Shown piece after piece: positions 47,742 to 56,978 of a stretch of 64,000 bases of DNA. Source of the DNA: Streptomyces sp. NBC_01750 (GTDB lineage: Bacteria; Actinomycetota; Actinomycetes; Streptomycetales; Streptomycetaceae); assembly GCF_035918095.1 (NCBI RefSeq), contig NZ_CP109137.1:8248001-8312000 (forward strand), read 5' to 3'. The notes below the pieces were generated by a model. That model ran no database searches, was not told where the DNA came from, and worked only from the letters and a program-made list of their open reading frames with translations. Every line of letters begins with the position of its first letter. The first letter of the stretch is position 1. The position numbers and the translations under genes are program-made.

Positions 47742-49705
47742 ACGGAAGCGCCCTTCGTCCTGCGGAGTTGTGTACGCCACCACGTCGCTCCGAAGAGCAT
47801 CGTGAGTGCCGCGGTCGCCCACGGTTTGCGCCCGGTGGCGAGTTCCTGCTCCGCACGCAGCGCGGACGGTATCTGGACCGCGTGGACGACGACGCTCAGG
47901 AAGGCGTCCACCCACCAGAGAGCGGTCAGCGCCACATGGCTCCAAGGCAGCAGCGGCCAGGCCGCCAGATACGCCCACCCGAGCAGTGGGACGGCGCGCA
48001 GGGCACGGTCGCCGGCCGTCGGGCGGCGGCTTCCGGTGAGCAGGTCCTCGGCCCATCCGGCCAGCAGTTCCCGGCGGATCTTGGCGTTGTGGCGGATGTC
48101 GACGGGGAAGGCGGGGTGCGGGAGGAAGTCCGTGATGGCCTTGGTCATCGGGTTGTTCGCGCCCAGCTCGCGCAACTCGCCCTCGATTCGGGGCCACTGC
48201 CTGCGGTCGGTGTCCGGTGCCAGCTCCACGCACAGCACCGGCCGCTGCTCGCCGTGCGGGCCGAAGCCCACCAGCGCCGTGCGCCGGACCTGTGGGTGGG
48301 TGTTGAAGACGCTCTCGCAGCGCACGGTGTGCAGGTCGCCGCAGGCTGCGCGGACCCGGTGGCTCTTGCGCCCGCAGAACCAGATCCGTCCCTCACCGTC
48401 GATCCATCCGACATCACCGGTGCGGTGCCAACGACGCCCGCCGTCCTGGATCTTGTGCGCGGCGTCGGCCCTGGGCGATTGAAAGTAGCGCGGGCTGACC
48501 GCCTGGCCGCTGACCACGATCTCGCCCATCTCACCGGCTTCCAACGGCAGTCTGGACGTCCACCGGGGGATCGGAGCGTCGCCGACCTCGATGATGCGGA
48601 CCGATGTGCCGGGTGCGGGCCGGCCCACACAGACACCCAGGCCCGCTGCCAGGCCGTCGGCCGGCCCGGCCAGCGCTTCTCTGCTCTCCACCAGTGCGAT
48701 GGGCAGCGCCTCGGTCGACCCGTAGGTGCTGAACACACGTGATCTGTTGGGCAGTACGGCACGCAGCGCGCCCATCAGCTCCGGGCTCACCGGTGCGCCA
48801 CCGGAGACGATCAGGTGCAGCGACGGCACGCGGGCGCCGGTCTCGGCCAGATGGGCCGAGAGCGGACCCAGCAGCGCGGGGGAGGCGAACATGGCGTTCA
48901 CGGAGAAGCGCTGGATCGCGTCGGTCAGCAGCGCCGGGTCTGCGGCGCCGACCCGGCCCATGTTCATCTTGGGCACCACGGCCGTGCGGCCCGCCGCGAG
49001 GTCGAATACGCCCATCAGGGGCAGGGTGACCAGGGTGCTGGTCATGTCGGAGGTGAAGTGGCCCTCCTCGACGCCGTACGCCATGCCCCGCAGCATGCCG
49101 ACGGTGAGCTCGACCGGCTTGGCAGGGCCGGTACTGCCGGTGGTGTAGCCGATCAGCGCGAGGTCGTCGGGCCCGGACTTCAGCGGCGGCCGCTGCGGCA
49201 GGCCCGCACCGAGGGCGGTCAGCTCCGCAAGTGCCGTGCCGCTCCCGCGGCCCACCTTGATCAGGCTCCGCACTCCGGCGAAGGCACGCGGACGCAGCCG
49301 CCGCAGAATATGTGCGGACGGGACGCCGATGAATGCCTGAACACCCACCCGGTGGAGGCAGTCCAGCATGCGGCCGAGCCCCATGCCGGGATCGACCACC
49401 ACCGGAACAGCGCCGATGTGGAGCAAAGCGAAGACCAGCGTCAGCAGGTCGACGCCCGGCGTCACCAGCAGGGCCGTACGGGTACCGCGGCGGATGCCGT
49501 GCGCTTCCAGCCCGGCGGCGCAGGCGGTGACCCGCGCGGCGAGCTCGGCGTAGCCGACCGAGGCGTAGGCCGGCCGGCCGGCCGACTCCATCCGGTCCCC
49601 GTCCGGGTGGATGACGGCCGGCTTGTCGGGCGTACGGACGGCGTGCCAGGCAAGCAGTTCGGTCAGGAATGCGTCGTGGCCAAGTGCGGTCGTGCTGCTG
49701 GGCAT
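47738..49705 (-). CDS. lstC: LstC-like (OleC family) beta-lactone synthetase with C-terminal membrane extension
   Basis: 655 residues, ANL superfamily. Motifs: GYTTGSTGPAKPVELT (P-loop), FSTYGSTEALPIALV, HRTGDVGWIDGEGRIWFCGR and the OleC-like end FPVDIRHNAKIRRELLAGWA. AVPVVVDPGMGLGRMLDCL is also typical of OleC. OleC enzymes adenylate a beta-hydroxy acid and close the beta-lactone. About 75 residues follow that end, with hydrophobic helices (PLLGWAYLAAWPLLPWSHVA; ALTALWWVDAFLSVVVHAV). ATG 49705 overlaps the lstB stop. An acyl-CoA synthetase role is less likely, given the flanking OleA/OleD-like genes. Confidence 0.88.
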   Translation of the reverse strand: MPSSTTALGHDAFLTELLAWHAVRTPDKPAVIHPDGDRMESAGRPAYASVGYAELAARVTACAAGLEAHGIRRGTRTALLVTPGVDLLTLVFALLHIGAVPVVVDPGMGLGRMLDCLHRVGVQAFIGVPSAHILRRLRPRAFAGVRSLIKVGRGSGTALAELTALGAGLPQRPPLKSGPDDLALIGYTTGSTGPAKPVELTVGMLRGMAYGVEEGHFTSDMTSTLVTLPLMGVFDLAAGRTAVVPKMNMGRVGAADPALLTDAIQRFSVNAMFASPALLGPLSAHLAETGARVPSLHLIVSGGAPVSPELMGALRAVLPNRSRVFSTYGSTEALPIALVESREALAGPADGLAAGLGVCVGRPAPGTSVRIIEVGDAPIPRWTSRLPLEAGEMGEIVVSGQAVSPRYFQSPRADAAHKIQDGGRRWHRTGDVGWIDGEGRIWFCGRKSHRVRAACGDLHTVRCESVFNTHPQVRRTALVGFGPHGEQRPVLCVELAPDTDRRQWPRIEGELRELGANNPMTKAITDFLPHPAFPVDIRHNAKIRRELLAGWAEDLLTGSRRPTAGDRALRAVPLLGWAYLAAWPLLPWSHVALTALWWVDAFLSVVVHAVQIPSALRAEQELATGRKPWATAALTMLFGATWWRTQLRRTKGASV

Positions 49706-50658
49706 CAGCGCGCGGCTCCGTCGCTGTCGTCGGCCAGGCGGTAGAGAGTGGCGGCCGAACTCAGGCCGGCGCCGACGGCGAGGAAGAGGATCCGGTCGAA
49801 GCCCGCGAGCCTGCCCGTGTCCTGTGCCTGCCGGAAGCCGTAGGCCAGTGCCGAGGTGTGCGGATCGCCCTGCACCCCTTCGACGGTGACGGCGCCGTCG
49901 GATGCCACGCCCAGGCGTTTGGCGAGCTGGGCGGGGAAGTCGGGCGACGGCTGCGAGGTGATCAGCAGCGTGCGGTCCAGGACCGCTGCCGCTCCGTCGG
50001 CGTCGGTGCCGTACTCGGCCGCGAGGCAACCGCGTACCGAGTCGACGGCCAGGTCGAGCATCCGCTCCAGCACACCGCTGTCCCGGTCGACGACAATGGT
50101 GCTACGGCCCTCGGAGCCGGCCTCGTAAAGGGGCAGATATCCGTTGACGCCGTGTGTCCCCGGCGCTGACCGGTGGTGCACCCGGCCGAAGCCGCGGGCG
50201 TCGGCGGTGCGTTCCAGCAGCAGTGCCGCGCCGGTGCTCGCGTACGGGAACTCGGCAGTGCCGGCCTTGGACGGGTCCATCGAGGGGTGCGTGTCGGCGG
50301 AGACCACCAACACCCGGCGGGCGCTGCCGGTTGCCAGCAGGGCACCGGCCGCCTGGACGGCGTTGAGCACGCCGCAGGCGCCGTTCATGAGGTCGAAAGA
50401 GAACGCGGCCCGTCTGTCGGGGGCGTGAAGGTAGTCCAGGTTGATGCCGATGCGCTTCTGGATGAGTGCGGCGACGGACGGCTCGGAGATGTTGGAGTCG
50501 CGGTAGACGCCGACGTTGATCAGGACATCGACGTCCGCGGCGGTGAGCCCGGCCTGTTCCAGGCAGGCGCTGCCCGCCGACGCCGCGTACCCGATCGCGC
50601 TGCCTGTGTCGTCCGCCGGGCTGAGCGCGGTGGAGGTGATGACGGTGGCCATGGTCAT
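49705..50658 (-). CDS. lstB: LstB-like KASIII/OleA-type subunit without His/Asn residues
   Basis: 317 residues, thiolase fold. The nucleophile cysteine is present (MNGACGVLNA, C95), but the usual His (in LIxHQAN) is replaced by ITSQPSPDF and the usual Asn (in GNT) by GDPHTS. E59 in SNISEPSVAAL may correspond to the glutamate that, as I recall, is used by LstB in the LstA/LstB heterodimer of the lipstatin pathway. So it likely acts only with LstA. ATG 50658 overlaps the lstA stop (ATGA); ATG 50652 is a possible start. It is translationally coupled to lstA, which fits a 1:1 complex. Confidence 0.88.
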   Translation of the reverse strand: MTMATVITSTALSPADDTGSAIGYAASAGSACLEQAGLTAADVDVLINVGVYRDSNISEPSVAALIQKRIGINLDYLHAPDRRAAFSFDLMNGACGVLNAVQAAGALLATGSARRVLVVSADTHPSMDPSKAGTAEFPYASTGAALLLERTADARGFGRVHHRSAPGTHGVNGYLPLYEAGSEGRSTIVVDRDSGVLERMLDLAVDSVRGCLAAEYGTDADGAAAVLDRTLLITSQPSPDFPAQLAKRLGVASDGAVTVEGVQGDPHTSALAYGFRQAQDTGRLAGFDRILFLAVGAGLSSAATLYRLADDSDGAAR

Positions 50659-51704
50659 ACCTCCAGCGAGGAGACGGTCGCGGACAGGAAACCGGTCACC
50701 ACACCCGAGGCGGCGGGGACCAGAAGGATCTTGGACCCCTTGGGTATTCGTCGTTCCGCGAGCGCCTGGTGCACTACCAGATAGTGCGAAGTGGTCGCGG
50801 TGTTGGCGAACTTCTCGACGACCGAGAGCGTCTGCGGCATGGGTGTCTCGAAGATGCTCTCGCCCACCTGGTTCATGAAGTCGATGAACCGGCTGCCGAC
50901 CTGGTGCTGGACGATGAAGTCGTATTCCTCGTCAGCGAATCGGCGACCGTCTTCGGTCAGCTTGTCGCGGTGGAAGGTCGGCCACAGCGACAGCCTGTCC
51001 TGGGCATGCATCTCTTTGTTGTTGGTGTACATCGCGAGATCGCCGGTGTCGTCGCTGGGCATGCCCAGGCACAGATGCGAGTACTCCGAGCAGGTCATCA
51101 GCTCCACGTCGTGGATCATGTCTGCTTCGTCGGTGGCGCGATCGACCAGCACGGCGACGCTCGAGTCGCCGACGGAGAGGGACGCGAACTGGGAGTCCCG
51201 GCTGTCCTCCATCTCACGCGCGGCAGTGAAGGCGATCGGAGTGATGTGCTCCCCGCTGAGTACCAGACCGTTGCGGACCTCACCGGACCGGATCATCCGG
51301 TCCAGCAGATAGACGCCGGTCATCATGCCCGCGCAGGCGTTGGAGACATCGAAGTGAAGGGCGGAGATCGCGCCGATCTCCTTGGCGATGCGGTGCGCGA
51401 AGGAAGGCTCGAACTGGTGGCGTCTGCCGTCCGTCGTGCGGCTGATGGAGCAGGAGATCACGACGTCGATCTCGTCCGGGGTGTAGCGCGAGCGGTCAAG
51501 ACAGTCGCGGGCTGCCGAGACTGCCATCGTGAGGCAGTCCTCCGGGATGTCGGCAGTGTCGTCCGCGACGCGGCGCTCGGCCATTCCGGTAATCTTGAAG
51601 AGGTCGAATTCCGGAACTTTCTCCATGCGAGTAAGGAGTTCCGGAGTACTCATAACAGCCGAGGGGAGATACGCCCCGATGGACTCTAATCGACTCTTAT
51701 TCAT
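50655..51704 (-). CDS. lstA: LstA-like KASIII/OleA-type condensing enzyme
   Basis: 349 residues with a full Cys-His-Asn triad: SNACAGMMTGV (C124), IVQHQVGSRF (H267), FANTATTSHY (N301). In the lipstatin pathway this subunit, with LstB, performs a head-to-head Claisen condensation of two fatty acyl-CoAs. ATG 51704 is preceded by GGGAGAGG. Codon 6 is TTA (51689-51687), the leucine codon read only by the bldA tRNA in Streptomyces, so expression may be tied to development. It is the first gene of a six-gene overlapping operon. The N-terminal codons are AT-rich compared with the rest. Confidence 0.9.
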   Translation of the reverse strand: MNKSRLESIGAYLPSAVMSTPELLTRMEKVPEFDLFKITGMAERRVADDTADIPEDCLTMAVSAARDCLDRSRYTPDEIDVVISCSISRTTDGRRHQFEPSFAHRIAKEIGAISALHFDVSNACAGMMTGVYLLDRMIRSGEVRNGLVLSGEHITPIAFTAAREMEDSRDSQFASLSVGDSSVAVLVDRATDEADMIHDVELMTCSEYSHLCLGMPSDDTGDLAMYTNNKEMHAQDRLSLWPTFHRDKLTEDGRRFADEEYDFIVQHQVGSRFIDFMNQVGESIFETPMPQTLSVVEKFANTATTSHYLVVHQALAERRIPKGSKILLVPAASGVVTGFLSATVSSLEV

Positions 51705-52287
51705 AAACCTCTCCCGGTGGTTCCTTATTCACGCGGCACGCTCACGGTGGAACCTCGACGAGTTCCAATTTCATCGCCGAGCCACTGGTCATGGTTCATG
51801 AAATCCCCGACTTCGGTGCGCCGCACCACGACGTTAGCGCACTGGTCAGGGGGTCTGACGCCGCGAGCCTGTGATGATCACCACTCTGCGGTTATGGAGC
51901 GTTGTCGAGCGCGATGGCCAAAAATCGGCGGTCGATATTGCGGCAGGATGTCGGTGAGGTTGCGCGGAATAGCGAAGCGGCCGGAGCGATGGAACCTGCC
52001 TCGGCAAAAGCGCGCCCCAGTTGCGATGCGTGCCTTGTCACGCCTGCCGGATGCGGCGACGGGAACCCGGTTTTCGACGAGTGCCGGCGTGCGCAATCCG
52101 CGCGATACGACTGTCCGGATCTCGATCATGCGGGGGTGGTGCGCCGTCCTTTCCTGCGTGAACCGCCCGGCCCGGCAGGAGTGGCTCCTGCGGTGCCGCG
52201 TTGTGGCGGCATCGCAGGAGTCCGACGGCATCACGCCCGCACCGCGACCGGTGGCCGCCACGAGGAGCCGGTCCGCGGTCACCAGGG
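51705..52287. other. Upstream region of the lst-like operon
   Basis: About 580 nt with no supported gene; it lies between the lstA start and the end of the flavoenzyme gene. The lst promoter must be here. The first 80 nt upstream of lstA are relatively AT-rich (GTTCCTTATTCACGCGG near 51720). Short frames on both strands show no family pattern. Confidence 0.45.
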
Positions 52288-53700
52288 TCAACTCGCCGAG
52301 GACGGGCGGATGTTCTGATTGAGCCGGAACAGGTTCGTGGGGTCGTACTTATTCTTGACCTGCACGAGCCGGTCGTAGACGGGGCCCGGATACGAGGCGC
52401 GCACCTTGTCCTCCGCCCCGTCACCGGTGAAGTTGACGTACGCCGCACCGTGGCCGTGGCGGGCGATCTCATCCCGTGCCCCCCGCGCCCACGCGACGTG
52501 CTCGTCGAAGCCGGTCGGCTCCGGGGAACGTGCAATCACATTGCACAGGAAGCTCGCGTCACGTTGGCTGAACGCGGTTGCGTCTGCGGGGACGCGGCCG
52601 TAGGCGCCGCCCAGGTGATGCATGTGCAGTTCGCTGGAGGGCGTCGGCGTTGTGTGGTGCAGACGCGTCAGCTCATCGATCGCGGGATCGGATGCCTCGA
52701 TGAATGCCGAGGTGAAATAGTTGTGCGCACCACGCGTCCACAGCGGGTCCAGCAGCGTCTGCATTCCGGTGTAGGGCATTGGGCCCATGAGGTCGGCGAT
52801 CGGGGTACCGAGCCCGCGCAGCGGACGGACCGCCGCCTCGCCGGCCTCGGGGGCACCGGCGTACATGCCGCCGACGACCACGACCCGGGTGCCGTGCACC
52901 TCTTCCGGCAGGAACGGCAGCGGGGGCGCTGTTGTCAGGTTGACCAGCGTCGTCAGCTCGTCGGGCATCCCGGCGGTCAGGTCACGCCACCGGGTGATCA
53001 CCTGCCGTGCCTCGGCGGCCGGGTAGAAGATCAGGCCCGCGAGCACTTGTGGGCCCACCGGGTGCAACTGGTACTCGAACGACGTGACGACACCGAAGTT
53101 GCCGCCGCCGCCCCGCAGCGCCCAGAACAGGTCGGGGTTCTCCTCGGCACTGGCGTGCACGAGCCGGCCGTCCGCGGTCACGATGTCGGCCCCGACCAGG
53201 TTGTCGCAGGCCAGGCCGTGGCGGCGGACCAGCCAGCCGACCCCTCCGCCGAGGGTGAAGCCGGCGATCCCGGTCGTCGAGACCAGGCCGCCGGTCACGG
53301 CACGTCCGAACGCCTGGGTCTCGTGGTCGAAATCCCCCCATGTCATTCCGGGCTGTGCGACGATCCGCCGCTGTACCGGGTCGACCCGCGACCCCTTCAT
53401 CGCGGACAGGTCGATGACGATCCCTCCGTCGCAGGTCGAGAACCCGGCGATGCTGTGTGCGCCGCCCCGTACCGCGACGAGCAGGTCCTGGCTGCGTGCG
53501 AACTCGACCGCACGCATCACATCGGCGGTTCCGGCGCACCGCACCACCAGGGCCGGCCGCCGGTCGTGCGCGGCGTTCCAGATCGCCCGGGCATCGTCGT
53601 ACCCCGCGTCGCCCGGGCGTACGACCTCGCCCCGCAGTCCCGCCTCCAGCTCACCGATGGTGGCGTCCCCGAGAACACCCTCTGCCGTATCGATCGACAT
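52288..53700 (-). CDS. Berberine-bridge-type FAD-linked oxidoreductase
   Basis: 470 residues, PCMH FAD domain plus C-terminal BBE segment. Likely bicovalent flavin: His in RGGAHSIAGFSTCDGG and Cys in RHGLACDNLVGADIV. Further motifs: TLGGGVGWLVRRHGL, ALRGGGGNFGVVTSF and the terminal NKYDPTNLFRLNQNI. Such enzymes oxidise sugars, alcohols or natural-product intermediates. ATG 53700 has AAGGAG upstream. It is 68 nt downstream of an AfsR/SARP regulator on the same strand, which may control it. A role in beta-lactone tailoring cannot be read from the sequence. Confidence 0.92.
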   Translation of the reverse strand: MSIDTAEGVLGDATIGELEAGLRGEVVRPGDAGYDDARAIWNAAHDRRPALVVRCAGTADVMRAVEFARSQDLLVAVRGGAHSIAGFSTCDGGIVIDLSAMKGSRVDPVQRRIVAQPGMTWGDFDHETQAFGRAVTGGLVSTTGIAGFTLGGGVGWLVRRHGLACDNLVGADIVTADGRLVHASAEENPDLFWALRGGGGNFGVVTSFEYQLHPVGPQVLAGLIFYPAAEARQVITRWRDLTAGMPDELTTLVNLTTAPPLPFLPEEVHGTRVVVVGGMYAGAPEAGEAAVRPLRGLGTPIADLMGPMPYTGMQTLLDPLWTRGAHNYFTSAFIEASDPAIDELTRLHHTTPTPSSELHMHHLGGAYGRVPADATAFSQRDASFLCNVIARSPEPTGFDEHVAWARGARDEIARHGHGAAYVNFTGDGAEDKVRASYPGPVYDRLVQVKNKYDPTNLFRLNQNIRPSSAS

Positions 53701-53768
53701 TTTCGGTCTCCTTGATGTGGTGTTTGCTCTGACACCAAGGAAGGTAAGAAGTGCCGCTTAGCACCGGG

Positions 53769-56700
53769 TTAGCGGCGGCTTTGCGTCCGTGCCCCGGCTC
53801 GGCGCAGGTGAGCCAGACCCCGTATGTCGCCCAGTCGCGTGAAAAGGCGCAGCGCGCGGGCGGTGGCCGCGTCGGCGCCTGCCTGGTCGCCCGCTTCCTC
53901 CGCCATTCTCGACAGCATGACCGCCACCCACCCGGTGGCGCACGTCGACCCGGCAACGTTTTCGAGATCCAGGGCGCGGGTGAACAGATCCCTGGCTGTG
54001 GCGGCGTCGCCCGCGGCCCGGGCGATGAGCCCGAGGTGGAGCAGGCTGTTCGTCGTACCCGGGATGTCGTCGGTTTCCTCGAAGCCGGTGAGGGCCCGCC
54101 CGATCGCCGACCGCGCGCTGTCGACGTCGCCGACGGCCATGGCCAGCAGGCCGAGACTGCCAAGGGTGATCCCGACTTCGCGGCGGTCGCCGAGCCGGCG
54201 TCTGATCCGGAGGCTGGCCTCGAGGTACGGCCGAGCCGCGGCGTACTCCCGGTGGGTGCGACATATGTTTCCGAGGGTGTTGAGGGCCAGCGACTCCCCG
54301 TGCGGGTCACCGAGCCCGCGGAAGCAGTCGACGCTCTGTTCGGCCGCTGTTCTGGCCTCCTCCACAGCGCCGTCCAGCCGGGTGGCCCACGCGAGGTTGG
54401 ACAACGCGTACCCGCGAGCCTGCGCCGTGCCCACCAGCCGCCCGACCAGGACGGTCTCCTCGAAGCACAAGGTGATCCTGCCCCCGGCGTCCTCCTCGGC
54501 CACGTACCCGGGCGTCATGACCGGGAAGTACGGCCGGGTCCCGCTGTCGCGGTCCGTGAGCAGACGCAGGCTTGTTGCGAAGGCATCCCGTGCCGCGCTC
54601 CCGTCACCACGGCAGAAGGCGCAGATCCCCCGCTGATGCGCGGCGGCGGCCAGAATCGGCAGATCCCCGTCGGCGAGTGCGCACGCCTCGTCGAGCGCTG
54701 TCCCTGACTCGTCCCAGCTGCCGCGCATCCACAACAGGATCGCCTGCTGGTAGAAGGCGTACGCGAGCGCTGCCCGGTCCTCTCGTGCCCGGTGGATCGC
54801 CACGATCTCCGCACCGATGGACGCCAGCCGGGAGCCGTCGCCGAGCCGTATCGCGAGCACGCCCTGGCCGAGGAGGGCCCGTGCCCGTAGCGGAGTCGGT
54901 GCCGGCGCCGCGGCGAGTGCGTCGTCCAGTCGGCGCCGCCCCTCTGCGAGGTACCCGCGCTCGACCCAGAAGCGCCGCAACGCGACCGCCAGCCGTAGTG
55001 CGCGTTCCGGGTCGTTCTCGAGGGCCGATCTCAGCGCGGCGCGGAGGTTGTCGTGATCGACTTCGAGCAGGCGTGACGTCTCGCCGGGGATCCGGGTCGT
55101 CAGCTCGGGATCATGCGACTCGGCGAGTGCGAGATAGAAGCCGCGGTGCCGGCTCTCGGTCTCCGTCAGTTCCCCGGAGTCGCGCAGTCGCTCCCGCGCG
55201 TACTGCCGGATCGTCTCCAGCAGTCGGTAGCGCGCTTCGTCGCCGTGGCGCTCCACCAGGACGAGCGACTTGTCGACCAGCCGGCCGAGCAGATCCAGCA
55301 CGGATGAGGGGTCGATGTCCTGGGTGCACACCTCCTCCGCAGCGGGCAGCGAGAAGCCGCCGGCGAAGACCGCGAGCCGACGAAAGAGCAGTCGCTCCTC
55401 GGGGTCGAGCAGCTGGTGACTCCACCGCAGGGTGGCGAGCAGCGTCTGCTGCCGGGTCACCGTATGCCTGCCGCCCTGCCCGAGGAGGGTGAGCGCGTCG
55501 TCGAGCCGCTCGGCGATCTGTCGCGGTGCCAGAATGCGTACCCGCGCGGCCGCGAGCTCCAGGGCCAGGGGCATCCCGTCGAGCCGGAAGCAGATCTGCG
55601 CGATGGCGGCCGCGTTGTCCGCGTCCAGTCGGAAATGCGGGACGGCCTCCTTGGCCCGTTCCACGAACAGCCGCACGGATGAGAAACGGCCGAGCTCGGC
55701 CGGGGGTGGCAGCCGATGTATGTCAGGCAGTCCGAGTGAGGGCACTCTCCATGTGCGTTCGCCGTAGGCCCGGAGTGGTTCGCGGCTGGTGGCCAGCACG
55801 ACGACCCCCCGACAGTGGGCCAGGACGTCCGCGACCAGGGCGGCGCATGACTCGACCAGGTGCTCACAGTTGTCGAGCACGAGCAGCAGCTCCCGCCCGG
55901 ACAGCTGCGCGACCAGGGCCGCTTGTGTCCTGTTGTCCGGCGGGAGCTCGATGCCGAGCACTGCGGCGACCGCGTCCGGAACGAACCCGGGTTCGGCGAC
56001 CGCGGCGAGGTCGACGAACCACACACCGTCGCGGACAGCATCGACGTGGCGGGCCGCGACGGCCAGGGCGAGCCGGGTCTTGCCGCAACCGCCGGGGCCG
56101 GTCAGGGTCAACAGCCGACTACGCGCGAGGAGTTCCTCCACCTCGACGATTTCGCGTTCCCGGCCGATGAAGCTGGTCAGCTGCGCCGGCAGGTTGTGAC
56201 GATGTACGGGACCGCGTTCGGCCGGCTCCTCGACCGAGCCGGCCAGCAGCGTGCGGTAGAACTCGCGGGTCTGCGGGTCCGGGTCGGATCCGGTGTCACC
56301 GCGGAGCGCGTCACGCAGTTGCTCATACACCGCCAGCGACTCCCGCCGTCGTCCCGCGGCTGCGAGGACCCGCATGAGTGCCCGGTGGCCCGGCTCGTTG
56401 AGTTCGTCGTCGGCGATCAGAGACTGCAGCACCTCGATCGCCTCGGTGGCACGGCCCTGCTGCTCGAGCGTCTCGGCGAGAGCCAGTCTCAGCCCGGTGC
56501 GCCGGACACCCAGGGCACTGCGCGCCTCCTGCGTCCATGGCTCGAAGGTGTCCTCGGGCAACAGTTCATGCTCGGCCAGGGCGAGTGCGGCGCGGTAGTC
56601 CGCCGGCCTGCCACCGGCCGATGCCCGTCGTGTCGCCTCATCCAGCTCGTCGAGGTCGACCCGGACGCCGCCGTCCGGGCCGAGTGCGACCACGTCGTCC

Positions 56701-56978
56701 CGAAGGACGACGACATCGCCGGGTGTCCCGGCGGTCGCCAACGCGCGCCGGACGGCATGCAGCACCTGGTGCAGATTGTTGGACGCGGCTTCCGGATCCA
56801 GGTCGGGCCACAGCAGGTCGTACACCCTGTCCCGGTGCAGCCTGTGGTCCGGTGTCAGGGCCAGCAGTTTCAGGACGCTCCTGGCCTTGCGCAGCCGCCA
56901 CGCCCCGGCGGCGACGTTGCGGTCTCCGACCGCCACGTGCAGGCCACCGAGCAGATCGATGCGCACCTCGTCGGCCAT
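53769..56978 (-). CDS. AfsR/SARP-family regulator (BTAD, NB-ARC, TPR)
   Basis: 1069 residues. An N-terminal OmpR-type DNA-binding region and BTAD domain (RIDLLGGLHVAVGDRNV; about 1-250) are followed by an NB-ARC-type ATPase (P-loop TGPGGCGKTRLA; Walker B LLLVLDNCEHL; about 265-560). Long helical TPR-like repeats run to the C-terminus (for example ALNTLGNICRTHREYAAARP). These large SARPs activate secondary-metabolite genes in Streptomyces. It is upstream of and co-oriented with the flavoenzyme gene. Whether it also acts on the lst operon 5 kb away is open. ATG 56978 has GGGGCGG upstream. Confidence 0.92.
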   Translation of the reverse strand: MADEVRIDLLGGLHVAVGDRNVAAGAWRLRKARSVLKLLALTPDHRLHRDRVYDLLWPDLDPEAASNNLHQVLHAVRRALATAGTPGDVVVLRDDVVALGPDGGVRVDLDELDEATRRASAGGRPADYRAALALAEHELLPEDTFEPWTQEARSALGVRRTGLRLALAETLEQQGRATEAIEVLQSLIADDELNEPGHRALMRVLAAAGRRRESLAVYEQLRDALRGDTGSDPDPQTREFYRTLLAGSVEEPAERGPVHRHNLPAQLTSFIGREREIVEVEELLARSRLLTLTGPGGCGKTRLALAVAARHVDAVRDGVWFVDLAAVAEPGFVPDAVAAVLGIELPPDNRTQAALVAQLSGRELLLVLDNCEHLVESCAALVADVLAHCRGVVVLATSREPLRAYGERTWRVPSLGLPDIHRLPPPAELGRFSSVRLFVERAKEAVPHFRLDADNAAAIAQICFRLDGMPLALELAAARVRILAPRQIAERLDDALTLLGQGGRHTVTRQQTLLATLRWSHQLLDPEERLLFRRLAVFAGGFSLPAAEEVCTQDIDPSSVLDLLGRLVDKSLVLVERHGDEARYRLLETIRQYARERLRDSGELTETESRHRGFYLALAESHDPELTTRIPGETSRLLEVDHDNLRAALRSALENDPERALRLAVALRRFWVERGYLAEGRRRLDDALAAAPAPTPLRARALLGQGVLAIRLGDGSRLASIGAEIVAIHRAREDRAALAYAFYQQAILLWMRGSWDESGTALDEACALADGDLPILAAAAHQRGICAFCRGDGSAARDAFATSLRLLTDRDSGTRPYFPVMTPGYVAEEDAGGRITLCFEETVLVGRLVGTAQARGYALSNLAWATRLDGAVEEARTAAEQSVDCFRGLGDPHGESLALNTLGNICRTHREYAAARPYLEASLRIRRRLGDRREVGITLGSLGLLAMAVGDVDSARSAIGRALTGFEETDDIPGTTNSLLHLGLIARAAGDAATARDLFTRALDLENVAGSTCATGWVAVMLSRMAEEAGDQAGADAATARALRLFTRLGDIRGLAHLRRAGARTQSRR

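Noticed and set aside
46705..47856. N-terminal extension of the NRPS frame to 47856
   Set aside because: It overlaps lstD in another frame and translates to Arg-rich sequence. ATG 46704 gives the natural condensation-domain start.
47738..51704. Olefin (oleABCD) hydrocarbon cluster
   Set aside because: There is no OleB-like hydrolase/decarboxylase, two OleA-like subunits are present instead of one, and NRPS plus formyltransferase genes are attached.
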